From: Hexactinellida sp. DTS-2022
Lineage: Eukaryota; Porifera; Hexactinellida
Length of the DNA: 64,000 nucleotides
Assembly: GCA_028753945.1 (NCBI GenBank)
Contig: JAPNXP010000012.1
Span: forward strand, 1,674,001 to 1,738,000
Reading direction: 5' to 3'
The notes beneath the pieces were generated by a model. The model ran no database searches. It had not been told where the DNA came from and saw only the letters and a program-made list of their open reading frames with translations. The position numbers were made by a program, and so were the translations under genes. Of this stretch, positions 20,842 to 32,071 are shown in pieces (within the stretch, counting starts at the first letter, position 1; every line of letters begins with the position of its first letter).

Positions 20842-21720
20842 TTTTACTGTGCCGACTATACTATAGCATAGGCGTAGGCTCCGGTAGGGTTGGTGAGGCC
20901 ATGGCCCTACCAATAATTTGTCAAGAGCCATCATCTTCTATTAAGTATGATGCAAGTTAGCATAAATGGCCCTACCAATCCGGGCAATCCCCATCCCGAG
21001 TATACGCCCCTGTATAGTATAGTGGCTCAGTATTGGAATCACTGCCTTTATTATCGATATTATTATTATTACTGTGCAGACTATACTATAGTATAGTGGC
21101 CCAGTATTGAAATCACTGCCTTTATTTTTTACTGTGCCGACTATACTTTAGTATAGTGGCCCAGTATTGAAATCACTGCCTTTATCGATATTATTATTAC
21201 TGTGCCGACTATACTATAGTATAGTGGCCCAGTATTGAAATCACTGCCTTTATTACTGTGCCGACTATACCATAGTATAGTGGCCCAGTATTGGAATCAC
21301 TGCCTTTTTTTTCTATATTATATACTGTGCCGACTATACTATAGTATAATGGCCCAGTATTGGAATCACTGTCTTTATCGATATTATAACTGTGGCAACT
21401 ATACTATAGTATAGTGGCCCAGTTCTAATCTTACTGCCTTGGTTAGTTATTACTGTGCCGACTATACTATAGTATAGTGGCCCAGTATTGGTCTTAGTGC
21501 TTTGGTTAGTTATTATAATAATATAATACTGTGCCGACTATACTATAGTATAGTGGCCCAGTATTGGTCTTAGTGCTTTGGCATATTATTACTGTGCCGA
21601 CTATACTATAGTATAGTGGCCCAGTTCTAATCTTACTGCCTTGGTTATTATTATTACTGTGCCGACTATACTATAGTATAGTGGCCCAGTACTAATCTTA
21701 GTGCTTTGGTATATTACTAT
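20842..21720 (+). repeat. Array of about 11 short palindromic units
   Basis: Consensus unit TACTGTGCCGACTATACTAT continuing AGTATAGTGGCCCAGTATTG plus AATCACTGCCTTTAT, spaced about 55-75 bp apart and separated by TATTATTA-type linkers. Every unit keeps the ACTATAC..GTATAGT palindrome, with point changes (for example CTTTAG near 21150). The first copy is split by the MITE at 20867-21012. Confidence 0.85.
20867..21012. mobile_element. MITE inside a palindromic unit, 5-bp TSD TATAG
   Basis: 146 bp. Ends CATAGGCGTAGGCTCC and, reverse complement, CAGGGGCGTATACTCGG. TATAG is duplicated outside (20862-20866, 21013-21017). Removing the MITE and one TSD copy restores the intact palindrome found in neighbouring units, which supports the borders. 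Related to 850-1212. Confidence 0.8.
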
Positions 21721-21724
21721 TTAT

Positions 21725-23525
21725 TAGTCCGTAGCCACTCCACAGAACAGAGTTTAATTAACTAAGAGCCAAAAATTTCAGTATATGTGTCTCATGGGTT
21801 ACAGATGTGCACCTGGGGTCACGATTTTTGCTTACATTTTTTTGGACACATTTTTGCACCTGTTTAATATTGAAACAGGAACAATAAATTGTACCCGAAA
21901 ATTAAATTTATATGCATTCGATAGAGAATTAAATTCTACACCTTTTCACAGTGCACGAATTTTCAAATTGTACTTAGTTTGTGCCACAATTGAGTTGCAA
22001 GTTTCCTTTGTTTACTAACACTTCAGTTCAATTGAAAGTGTTAAATCTAATTCTATTGTTTCAACTCGTTATTATTATATTGATTCAACTTGTGAGATCG
22101 AGTAGGCTTCTATTTTCCAATTGAAAACTAAGATTCTACATTCCATAACAACGACAGATTATGTGATTATATTTACTTCTGCGAGAATATTATTGCACTG
22201 TTAATTTACTGACGTAATTAATTATAATTAATTAAGTAATATATGACTTAAATAGATGCTCCCAATTTGTTTATTAGGGGTTATCGAGTGTGCGGAATTG
22301 AAATTTGATAGCCAAATTAATTAATTAATTATTTACTAGCCGGGTGCCCGCGCTTCGCCGCGGTTTTCAAATCCACGGGATGTCTTATAATGAGTTTATG
22401 ATTTGAAATATGACGGATATCTAATATGACGGATGTGAAATGTGAAATATGACGGATATGACAGAAGTTAACAATATTGTAACAGTTGTATTAATATTAC
22501 GGGGACCATAGGAATGAGACTATTGAGTATTGACAACTCATTGCAAGCTGAAATTTTATTGGTAAAATCATGTCAGCTAGAGCAAGGGACATTCAATTGT
22601 TGTTTTCTTTCATACACAATTAACCCATTGAATTATAGACCAATAAAACTCGAGTCAGAATAATGTGAAAACTCTGCAATCTGATAGGTCATGGTCGGTA
22701 CCCTCGCAAAGTGTGAAAAATATGCATGTGGTAAATTGCAAACTATGCATTCTATTGACTTTAAAATATCATATTTGGATTCCTCATACACTACAACCTA
22801 GATTGCACGTTTGAAATGTTTTTCTAGCACACTGTGAACTTTTGATAATTCCCATTGAAATGTATGGGAAGGTGGCAAAAAAATCACATATTTCGAGTTA
22901 ACTCCGCGAGAAATGTAGATATCTCTTAAAAATTCCTTATTCAGGGTGGTTGGGTAGCCCCTAAGTGACATACAAAATTTGATTCAGATCTGTTGAGAAC
23001 TCTCAGAGGAGATGTGAGGACATACACACACATACACACACACACACAAACAACTTTATATATATAGATGACAAAATAATTAAACTTAATAAATTTAAGC
23101 TGACATTGAAATTGGTGTTAAATTATAAATAATATTAATAATTATTTATACGAATTAATTAAATATCATAAATCTCGGAGATTATAGAAGATAGAAACAA
23201 ATTTCAAATTTATCAATTGATCCTTATGCCACATAACACCTCTACAAATGGGTCTTGACACCTGGAGGTGATGATGACATCGTCAAAAAAATGTGTTTTT
23301 ACAATTTTGTTAATTCGATATTTAAAATGGGTTAGTTGATGTTGGGTGATGACCCAACACTCACATAAAAAATGCTGAGTCATCAGCTATTATATTCTAC
23401 TCAAACTTGATTATCTCTAAAATGAAGTGAACTAAATGGAAACTTCCACCACTCTAAGGGCGATGCCTTCTGAAACACCTTTTTGAAATAATTTAACTCC
23501 TTCATAGTGATGATGACATGGCGAA
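21725..23525 (+). repeat. Type-B repeat unit split by a Helitron
   Basis: It begins TCCGTAGCCACTCCACAGAA and contains GTCTCATGGGTTACAGATGT, CACTTTCAATTGAAC-like and TTAGGGGTTATCGAGTGTG landmarks shared by all type-B units. It resumes after the Helitron (22336-23068) and ends at a hairpin (23527). About 1.07 kb without the Helitron. The short frame starting at 21785 recurs in each unit with changes and is probably not a gene. Confidence 0.75.
22336..23068 (-). mobile_element. Non-autonomous Helitron
   Basis: On the minus strand it starts TCTATATATATAAAGTTG and ends with a GC-rich hairpin region (GCGGCGAAGCGCGGGC) followed by CTAG. It sits between host A (22335) and T (23069) without a TSD. 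An empty paralogous site is in the window: the unit at 28.98 kb reads ATTATTTATGACAAAAC exactly where this copy carries the insert. TC at the 5' end, a 3' hairpin plus CTRR, and A/T insertion are the standard Helitron features. 733 bp, with a CA microsatellite near the 5' end; no Rep/helicase. Confidence 0.92.
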
Positions 23526-23526
23526 A

Positions 23527-23652
23527 AAAAAATCCAAAATTGCACCCTGTGCCGACGCATGTTCCTTTGGTGGCACTATATTTTGTTGGTTGTTTATTGA
23601 TAGTGCCTCCAAAGGAACATGCTGTCGGCGCAGGCTGCAATTTTGGATTTTT
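23527..23652. repeat. Foldback hairpin
   Basis: Arms AAAATCCAAAATTGCA and complement; the centre has CTTTGGTGGCACTATATTTT and TGATAGTGCCTCCAAAGG. Same family as 6540-6660. Confidence 0.8.
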
Positions 23653-23654
23653 TT

Positions 23655-24360
23655 TCGCCAAGTCATCAACGCCCAAGGTGTGAAGAAGCATTTGTTAATT
23701 GGTCCGAGTCACAAGGAACGGTAGATAAATTTGAAGATTGTTTCTATCTTAAACCATCTTGAGTTTGATGCCATGCATTCATTATGTATTGATAATAAAT
23801 TATATTATTAGTTATTTATATTAGCATTGTTATCCACGGTTGAGTTGAATTAAGTCAACAAATTCCTTATATTATATTATTTTATTTAATCCATTGTATG
23901 GTAAATTAAATAGAAGCCAGCTGCAATTTATAAGTTAAATCAATTTAATTATCGCAAGTTGAATCAATAGAGTAAGATTTAAAAAGTTAAATCAATATAG
24001 TTATTACAAGTTGAAACTATGGAATTAGATTTAACAGTTATACTGAAACTGAAGTGTGAGTAAACAAAGAAATTTCAACCCCCATTTATGGCAGAAATAA
24101 AACTCTTTATTGAAAGTTTTCTTCTCCCATCAGACGCAGAATTTTATGGTGAATCCAAATGTGAAATAAAATTTGGGGGTTTAGTAAAACATATTTTGTG
24201 TTATGGACCAGACAAATTTTGAAAGGTGTTAGAGACGTGTCAAAATTTGTTAATCAAAAATCGTAACCCCAGGTGCAAATTAGACGGTCCCATCGCACCT
24301 ACATGCCAAGTTTCAGCCCATCAACTATAAAGCTCAGGCCAGGGCACCGTCTACGGAGAA
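23655..24360 (-). repeat. Type-A repeat unit, truncated, inverted
   Basis: It matches the type-A units at 5250-8128 in reverse orientation: AACCCCCATTTATGGCAGAA, CTCCCATCAGACGCAGAATT, and an edge GGGCACCGTCTACGGAG. Part of the usual unit is missing at the 23.7-kb side. Confidence 0.65.
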
Positions 24361-24384
24361 GAAAAAAAAATAATAATAATAAAA

Positions 24385-24510
24385 AATCCAAAATTGTAGC
24401 CTGTGCCGACGCATGTTCATTTGGTGGCACTATATTTTGGTGGTGGTCTATTGATAGTGCCTCCAATGGAACATGCTGTCGGCACAGGCTGCAATTTTGG
24501 ATTTTTTTTT
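24385..24510. repeat. Foldback hairpin
   Basis: Same hairpin family, with the right arm GTCGGCACAGGCTGCAATTT. It separates a type-A unit (left) from a type-B unit (right). Confidence 0.8.
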
Positions 24511-25570
24511 CACCAAGTCATCATCACTATAAAGGTGTTAAATTATTTCAGAAAGGTGTTTCAGAAGGCTACGACCCTTAGAGTGGTGGAAGTTTCCATT
24601 TTGCTCACTTCGTTTCAAAGATATTCAAGTTTCAGTAGAATATAATAAGTGATGAATCAGCATTTTTTATGTGAGTGTTGGGTCATCACCCAACTCCAAC
24701 TAACCCATTTTAATAATATAATTCACAAAATTGTAAAAATACATTTTTTTGACGATGTCATCATCACCTCAAGGTGTCAAGATCCACTTGTATAGGTGGT
24801 ACGTGCCATAAGGACCAATTGATTCATTTAAAGTTTGTTTCTATCTTGTATCATTTCTGAGATTAATGAAATTTAGATAATTAGTTTAAATATTTAATTA
24901 ATCTAAGATAATTTAACACCAATATTATTTACATCAAAATAAATTAAGTTCAATTATTTGCTATAATAATTAATTTAAATTTAATTTCACTATCATATTT
25001 GAATTCAGCGCACTCGATACCCTAATAATCTAATTGGAACCGTTTCTCTAAGTTAAACACAGAGCGAATTAATTAGAATTAAATATCTCATGTATCCATT
25101 GTTCAAGAATATTCTGAGCAGAAATAAATATAATCACATAATCTGTTGTTGTTATGGAATGTAAAATCTTAGTTTTCAATTAGAAAATAGAAGCCTACTC
25201 GATCTCACAAGTTGAATCAATGTAATTATCACAAGTTGAAACAATAGAATTCGATTTAACACTTCAATTGAACTGAAGTGTTAGTATACAAAGGAAACTT
25301 GCAACTCAATTGTGGCACAAACGAAACTCAATTTAAAAATTCGTGCACTGTGAAAAGGTGTAGAATTTAATTCTCTATCGAATGCATATAAATTAAATAT
25401 TTGTGCACTATTTATTGTTCTTTTTCTAATATTAAACAGGTGCAAAAATGTGTCCAAAAAAATGTAGTAAAAAATCGTGACCCCAGGTGCACATCTGTAA
25501 CCCATGAGACACCTGTCCTGAAATTTTGGGTTCTTAGTTAATTAAACTCTGTTCAGTGGACGATCTACGG
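24511..25570 (-). repeat. Type-B repeat unit, inverted
   Basis: About 1.06 kb, in reverse orientation relative to 28372-29445. Landmarks: GGTGTTAAATTATTTCAGAA at its left, GTAACCCATGAGACACCTGT near 25500, CTCTGTTCAGTGGAC at the right edge. The middle part differs more from its neighbours and resembles type A. Confidence 0.7.
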
Positions 25571-25587
25571 ACCAAAAATAATAATAA

Positions 25588-25715
25588 TAAAATCCAAAAT
25601 TGCAGCCTGTGCCGACGCATGTTCCTTTGGTGGCACTATATTTTGTTGTTGGTTTATTGATAGTGCCTCCAATGATGCATGCTGTCGGCACAGCTGCAAT
25701 TTTGGATTTTTTTTG
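25588..25715. repeat. Foldback hairpin
   Basis: Same hairpin family. The arm pair AAATCCAAAATTGCAGC and complement is intact. Confidence 0.8.
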
Positions 25716-26780
25716 TTGCCATGTCATCATCACTATGATGGTGTTAAATTATTTGAAAAAGGTGTTACAGAAGGCATCGACCCTTAGAGTGGTGGAAGTT
25801 TCCATTTAGATCACTTAATTTTAGAGATATTCAAGTTTGAGTAGATTATAATAGCTGATGACTCAGCATTTTTTATGTGAGTGTTGGGTGATCACCCAAC
25901 TCCAACCAACCCACTCGCAAAATATTATTCATAAAATTGTAAAAACACATTTTTTTGACGATGTCATCATCACTTCAAGGTGTCAAGACCCATTTGTAGA
26001 GGTGTTACGTGGCATAAGGATCAATTGATAAATTGGAAGTTTGTTTCTATCTCGTATAATCCCTGAGATTTATGATATTTAATTAATTAGTATAAATAAT
26101 TATTAATATATTAATAATTTAACACCATTATTTTGTTCAGCAAAATAAAAGAAGTTCAATTATTTGCAATTATTATTAATTTTAATTTAATTAAATTATA
26201 ATATTTGAATTATGCGCACTCGATAACCCCAATAATCTAATTGGAACCGTCTCTATTAGTTAAACACAGAGCGAATTAATTAGAATTAAATATGTCATGT
26301 ATCCATTGTGCAAGAATATTCACGGAGAAGTAAATATAATCACATAATCTGTCGTTGTTATGGAATGTAAAATCTTAGTTTTCAATTAGAAAATAGAAGC
26401 CTACTCAATCTCACAAGTTGAATCAATATAATAATCACGAGTCGAAACAATAGAATTAGATTTAACACTTTCAATTGAACTGAAGTGTTAGTAAACAAAG
26501 GAAATTTGCAACTCTATTCTGGCACTAACGAAACCCAATTTAAAAATTCGTGCACTGTGAAAAGGTGTAGAATTTAATTATCTATCGAATGCATATAAAT
26601 TAGTTATTCGCGGACTATTTATTGTTCTTTTTCTAGCATTAAACAGGTGCAAAAATGAGGCAAAAAAAATGTTACAAAAAAACGTGACCCCAGGTGCACA
26701 TCTGTAACCCATGAGACACATATCCTGAAAATTTGGGCTCTTAGTTAATAAAACTCTGTTCTGTGGAGAGGATACGGAAG
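25716..26780 (-). repeat. Type-B repeat unit, inverted
   Basis: About 1.07 kb, head to tail with the units at 24511 and 26921 with a hairpin between each. This gives a period of about 1.2 kb, like a satellite. Confidence 0.75.
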
Positions 26781-26792
26781 GAAAATAATAAT

Positions 26793-26920
26793 AATAAAAT
26801 CCAAAATTGCAGCCTGTGCCGACGCATGTCCTTTGGTAGCACTATATTTTGTTGGTTGTTTATTGATAGTGCCTCCAAAGGAACATGCTTGTGGCACAGC
26901 TGCAATTTTGGATTTTTTTT
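26793..26920. repeat. Foldback hairpin
   Basis: Same hairpin family, with small indels in the right arm (CTTGTGGCACAGCTGC). Confidence 0.8.
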
Positions 26921-27990
26921 CGCCAAGTCATCATCACTCTAAAGGTGTTAAATTATTTCAGAAAGGTGTTTCGGAAGGCAACGACCCTTAGAGTGGTGGA
27001 AGTTTCTATTTAGCTCACTTCATTTGAGAGATATTCAAGTTTCAGTAGAATATAATAAGTGATGAGTCAGCATTTTTTATCTGAGTGTTGGGTCATCACC
27101 CAACATCAACTAACCCATTTTAAATATCGAATTAATAAAATTGTAAAAACACATTTTTTTTACGATGTCATCATCACCTCAAGGTGTCAAGACCCATTTG
27201 TAGAGGTGTTACTTGGCATAAGGATCAATTGATAAATTGGAAGTTTGTTTCTATCTTATTTGATTTCTGAGATTTATGATATTTAATTAATTAGTATAAA
27301 TAATAATTAATATTATTTATAATTTAACACCAATTTCAATTTCAACTTACAATTATTAAGTTAAATTATTTTGTCATGAATAATTAATTAATTAATTTGG
27401 TTATCAAATTTAAATTCCGCACGCTCGATAACCCCTAATAAACAAATTATAAGCATTTATATAAGTAATATACTGACTGAATTAATTATATTTAATATAT
27501 TACGTCAGTATATTAACAGTGCAATAATATTCTCGCAGAAGTAAATATAATCACATAATCTGTCGTTGTTGTGAAATATATAATCTTTTTTTTCAATTGG
27601 AAAATAGAAGCCTACTCGATCTCACAAGTTGAATCAATATAATAATAACGAGTTGAAACAATAGAATTAGATATAACACTTTCAATTGAACTGAAGTGTT
27701 AGTAAACAAAGGAAACTTGCAACTCAATTGTGGCACAAACCAAGTACAATTTGAAAATTCGTGCACTGTGAAAAGGTGTAGAATTTAATTCTCTATCGAA
27801 TGCAAATAAATTTAATTTTCGGGTACTATTTATTGTTCCTGTTTCAATATTAAACAGGTCCAAAAATGTGTCCCAAAAAATGTAATAAAAAATCGTGACC
27901 CCAGGTGCACATCTGTAACCCATGAGACACATATCTTGAAAATTTGGGCTCTTAGTTGATAAAACTCTGTTCTGTGGAGAGGATACGGAA
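26921..27990 (-). repeat. Type-B repeat unit, inverted
   Basis: About 1.07 kb. It ends at CTCTGTTCTGTGGAGAGGAT and is followed directly by four palindromic units, the same junction seen at 3.45 kb. Confidence 0.75.
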
Positions 27991-28004
27991 GGAAAATAAT
28001 AATA

Positions 28005-28250
28005 ATAACCAAGGCAGTAAGATTAGAACTGGGCCACTATACTATAGTATAGTCGGCACAGTAATAACCAAGGCAGTAAGATTAGAACTGGGCCACTATA
28101 CTATAGTATAGTCGGCACAGTAATAACTAACCAAGGCAGTAAGATTAGAACTGGGCCACTATACTATAGTATAGTCGGCACAGTAAAAATAATAAAGGCA
28201 GTGATTCTAATACTGGGCCACTATACTATAGTATAGTCGGCACAGTAAAA
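28005..28250 (-). repeat. Cluster of four short palindromic units
   Basis: Four copies of the CACTATACTATAGTATAGTC unit, three of them nearly identical and separated by GGCACAGTAATAACCAAGGC. It marks the switch from inverted to direct type-B units. Confidence 0.85.
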
Positions 28251-28251
28251 A

Positions 28252-28370
28252 CTCCAAAATTGCAGCTGTGCTGACAGCATGTCCCATTGGTGGCACTATC
28301 AATAAACCACCACCAAAATATAGTGCCACCAAAGGAACATGCGTCGGCACAGCTGCAATTTTGGATTTTT
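28252..28370. repeat. Foldback hairpin
   Basis: Same hairpin family. Its core CCACCAAAATATAGTGCCAC is shared with 6590-6620. Confidence 0.8.
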
Positions 28371-28371
28371 T

Positions 28372-29445
28372 TGTTATTAGTCCGTATCCTCTCCACAGAA
28401 CAGAGTTTAATTAACTAAGAGCTCAAATTTTCAGGATATGTGTCTCATGGGTTACAGATGTGCACCTGGGGTCACGATTTTTTATTACATTTTTTTGGAC
28501 ACATTTTTGCACCTGTTTAATATTGAAACAGGAACAATAAATAGTACCCGAAAATTAAATTTATATGCATTCGATAGAGAATTAAATTCTACACCTTTTC
28601 ACATTGCACGAATTTTAAAGTTGTACTTAGTTTGTGCCACAATTGAGTTGCAAGTTTCCTTTGTTTACTAACACTTCAGTTCGATTGAAAGTGTTAAATA
28701 TAAATTCTATTGTTTCAACTCGTTATTATTATATTGATTCAACTTGTGAGATCGAGTAGGCTTCTATTTCCCAATTGAAAATAAGATTCTAGTCATTCCA
28801 TAACAACGACAGATTATGTGATTATATTTCCTTCTGCAAGAATACTCTTGCACTGTTAATATACTGACGTAATTAATTATAATTAATTAAGTCAGTATAT
28901 GACCTATATAGATGCTCCCAATTTGTTTATTAGGGGTTATCGACTGTGCGGGATTGAAATTTGATAGCCAAATTAATTAATTTATTATTTATGACAAAAC
29001 AATTAAACTTAATAAATATAAGTTGACATTGAAATTGGTGTTAAATTATAAATATTATTAACAATTATTTATACTAATTAATTAAATATCATAAATCTCA
29101 GATATCATAGAAGATAGAAACAAACTTTCAATTTATCAATTGATCCTTATGGCACATGCCACCTATACAAGTGGGTCTTGACACCTTGAGGTGATGATGA
29201 CATCGTTAAAAAAATTTTTTGCAATTTTGCTAATTCGATTTTTAAAATTGGTTAGTTGATGTTGGGTGATGACCCAACACCCACATAAAAAATGCTGAGT
29301 CATCAGCTATTATATTCTACTCAAACTTGAATATCTCTAAAATGAAGTGAACTAAATGGAAACTGCCACCACTCTAAGGGTCGATGCCTTCTGAAACACA
29401 TTTTTTGAAATAATTTAACACCTTCATAGTGATGATGACATGATG
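28372..29445 (+). repeat. Type-B repeat unit, direct (reference copy)
   Basis: About 1.07 kb, from TAGTCCGTATCCTCTCCACA to GATGATGACATGATG. It has no TIR and no convincing gene. It holds the Helitron empty site (near 29000) and the GTTGGGTGATGACCCAAC hairpin. Used here as the orientation standard. Confidence 0.75.
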
Positions 29446-29451
29446 AAAAAA

Positions 29452-29632
29452 AATCCAAAATTGCAGCATGTGCCGACAGCTTGTTCCTTTGGAGGCACTA
29501 TCAATAAACCACCACCAAAATATAGTGCCACCAAAGGAACATGCGTCGGCACAGCTGCAATTTTGGATTTTTATTACTGTGCCGACTATGCTATAGTATA
29601 GTGGCCCAGTATTGGTCTTAGTGCTTTGGTTA
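29452..29632. repeat. Foldback hairpin plus one palindromic unit
   Basis: Hairpin 29452-29570, then one palindromic unit with a point change (GACTATGCTATAGTATAGTG) to 29632. Confidence 0.8.
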
Positions 29633-29635
29633 GTT

Positions 29636-30685
29636 ATCCTTCCGTATCCACTCCACAGAACAGAGTTTTATTAATTAAGAAATTAAATTTTCAGGATAGG
29701 TGTCTCATGGGTTACAGATGTGCACCTGGGGTCACGATTTTTATTACATTTTTTTGGACACATTTTTACACCTATTCAATGTTAGAAAAGAACAATAAAT
29801 AGTGCGCGAAAATTCAATTTTTATGCATTCGATAGAAAATTAAATTCTACACCTTTTCACAGTGCACGAATTCTCAAATTGGGCTCGGTTTGTGCCACAA
29901 TTGAGTTGCCAATTCCCTTTGTTTACTAACACTTCAGTTTAAATGAAAGTGTTAATTATAATTCTATAGTTTCAACTTGTAATATTCTATTGATTCAACT
30001 TGTGAAATCGAGTAGGCTTTTATTTTCTAATTGAAAACTAAGATTTACATTCTTTAACAACGCCAAATTATGTGATTATATTTACTGAAGGAATACTTGT
30101 GCCCTATAAATATACTGACGTAATTAATTATATTTAATTCAGCCAGTATATGACTTATATAGATTCTTCCAATTTGTTTATTAGGGGTTATCGAATGTTC
30201 GGAATTGAAATTTGATAGCCAAATTAATTAATTAATTATTTTGACAAAATAATTTAACTTAATAATTGTAAGTTGACATTGAAATTGGTATTATATTATA
30301 AATAATATTAATAATTATTTATACTAATTAATTAAATATCATAAATCTCAAGAGATGATACAAGATAGAAACAAACTTCTAATTAATCAATTGATTCTTA
30401 TGCCACGTAACACCTCTACAAATGGGTCCTGACACATTTAGGTGATGATGACATCGTCAAAAAATGTGTTTTCACGATTTTCACAATTCGAATGGGTTGG
30501 TTGGTGTTGGGTGATCACCCAACACGCACATAAAAAATGCTGAGTCATCAACTATTATATTCAACTGAAACTTGAATATCTCTAAATTAAATGAGCTGAA
30601 TGGAAGCTTCCACCACTCTAAGGGTCAATGCCTTCTGAAACACCTTTCTGAAATAATTTAACACCTTCATAGTGATGATGACATG
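29636..30685 (+). repeat. Type-B repeat unit, direct
   Basis: About 1.05 kb, starting TTCCGTATCCACTCCACAGA. More diverged than the copy at 28372. Confidence 0.7.
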
Positions 30686-30691
30686 GCAAAA

Positions 30692-30812
30692 AAATCCAAA
30701 ATTGCAGCCTGTGCCGACAGCATGTTCCATTGGAGGCACTATTAATAACCCACCAACAAAATATAGTGCCACCAAAGGAACATGCGTCGGCACTGGCTGC
30801 AATTTTGGATTT
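30692..30812. repeat. Foldback hairpin, right end of the mosaic
   Basis: Last member of the hairpin family on this side. The sequence beyond 30815 (ATATGGAATCCATAACAAAC) is unrelated, so the mosaic ends here. Confidence 0.8.
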
Positions 30813-30985
30813 TTTTCTCATTATATGGAATCCATAACAAACTTTGTGTCTGCACACCATGACAAGCAGTCCAGGTGATAACCTTTGATGTTTTGGATAA
30901 ATCTTCGTGCACTTTTCTATCGTATCTTCTACTGCATCCGTGTCTGTGCATATAGGCAGCCTAAGTGTAAAGCAAGATTAGTAAA
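30813..30985. other. Unique flank without gene
   Basis: A short unique stretch between the repeat mosaic and a pogo-like MITE; nothing recognised. Confidence 0.3.
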
Positions 30986-31091
30986 TACAGTCGACTCTGC
31001 TTAATAGAATCACCTCGGGACCAGGTTGATATGACCCGATAAAGCGGATAAATCTATTAACCGGTGACTTAGTTATGTGGAGTCGACTGCA
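30986..31091. mobile_element. pogo-like MITE, TA target
   Basis: Ends TACAGTCGACTCTGCTTAAT and, reverse complement, CAGTCGACTCCACATAAC; about 106 bp. The right TA has become CA. Close relative of 56964-57069. Confidence 0.8.
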
Positions 31092-31159
31092 TTAATATTG
31101 TGTTAATTGCAAGGTTACTACAATTACAATAGTCCGTAATAAGTTAACTTACTTGTAAC

Positions 31160-31260
31160 TAGGGTTTACAATCCCGGGATCCCGGTGTATTTTCTTCACG
31201 GGATTGACTTCCGGGATTGATTTCTCAATCCCGGGATTTCGGGATTTTGATGTTTTGGTA
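31160..31260 (+). mobile_element. Terminus of a CCCGGG-rich element, second copy
   Basis: Starts TAGGGTTTACAATCCCGGGA and contains repeated TCCCGGGATTTCGGGATT motifs. Same orientation and same end as 13706. Opposite end not found. Confidence 0.45.
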
Positions 31261-31454
31261 ATTATCTTGCGGCAATCTATTAAAAATTCGAAAATATCGA
31301 TAATTATTCGATTTCAATAGCAGTAGTATATATTGGTTCATGGAACAATGGGGTATTTACATTTGTTACTCACCAATAAATTATTTTCGACATCAAATGG
31401 ACTCAGTGTAGATCAATAACATGATTTGATAACAAAGACTTTTGTTAGGTATGT

Positions 31455-32015
31455 TGTTACGGAAGATGTTGGCTCGGTTAATTTGTATGGCTTTTCTTCA
31501 GCACTAATTAGGCTTCAGTTAACCGCAGCACTTATCAGGTTTCCAGTTATGTAGCATTGATAAAGTTTCTAGTAACATTTGCAGTAATAAGGATTCCACA
31601 AATAGGATTTTGTAAACGCCAACATCTTCCGTATTGGAAGATGTTGGCTCGGGTATTACAAATATAATTATGATCTGAAATATAGAAAATATGTAAATAC
31701 TAGAAGTAAACATGAATATAAAGTGAACTCTCGTTATAACGAAGTGCTTAAGAACTGTAAATTCCTTCGTTATATCCGGATATAACGAAGGGATTTACAG
31801 TAATTATATTTGTAATTCCCGAGCCAACATCTTCCAATACGGAAGATGTTGGCGTTTACAAAATCCTATTTGTGGAATCCTTATTACTGCAACTGTACTA
31901 GAAACATTATCAATGCTACATACCTGGAAACCTGATAAGTGCTGCGGTTAACTGAAACCTCATTAGTGCTGAAGAAAAGCCATACAAATTAACCGAGCCA
32001 ACATCTTCCGTAACA
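31455..32015. mobile_element. Long-TIR non-autonomous element
   Basis: 561 bp with TIRs of about 230 bp each, starting TGTTACGGAAGATGTTGGCT. The flanks AGGTATGT (31447-31454) and AGGTATAT (32016-32023) make an 8-bp TSD with one difference. Near the inner side, CCAACATCTTCCGTATTGG continues into its complement AGATGTTGG, so part of the TIR tip is repeated internally. The loop contains a TTCGTTATATCCGGATATAA palindrome. Confidence 0.85.
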
Positions 32016-32071
32016 AGGTATATTACTACGGATTACAATACATGCTAAATTATTAATTTTGCAATTTACAG

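Noticed and set aside
22336..23068. Non-LTR retrotransposon tail, suggested by the CA microsatellite and TATATATAGA end
   Set aside because: The ends fit a Helitron (TC, hairpin, CTAG), and the empty site shows A/T insertion without TSD.
21785..28671. Recurring frame of 74-77 codons in type-B units (21785, 25281, 27699, 28438)
   Set aside because: It is carried along with the repeat, differs by random substitutions, and has no initiation context or known domain. Treated as a repeat by-product.
23401..30860. Recurring frames across the hairpins (Cys-rich peptides such as DACSFGGTI)
   Set aside because: They occur on both strands of every hairpin because the sequence is self-complementary; not genes.
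13706..31260. The two CCCGGG-rich segments as opposite ends of one 17.5-kb element
   Set aside because: Both are in the same orientation, whereas TIRs must be inverted; they are more likely separate truncated copies.
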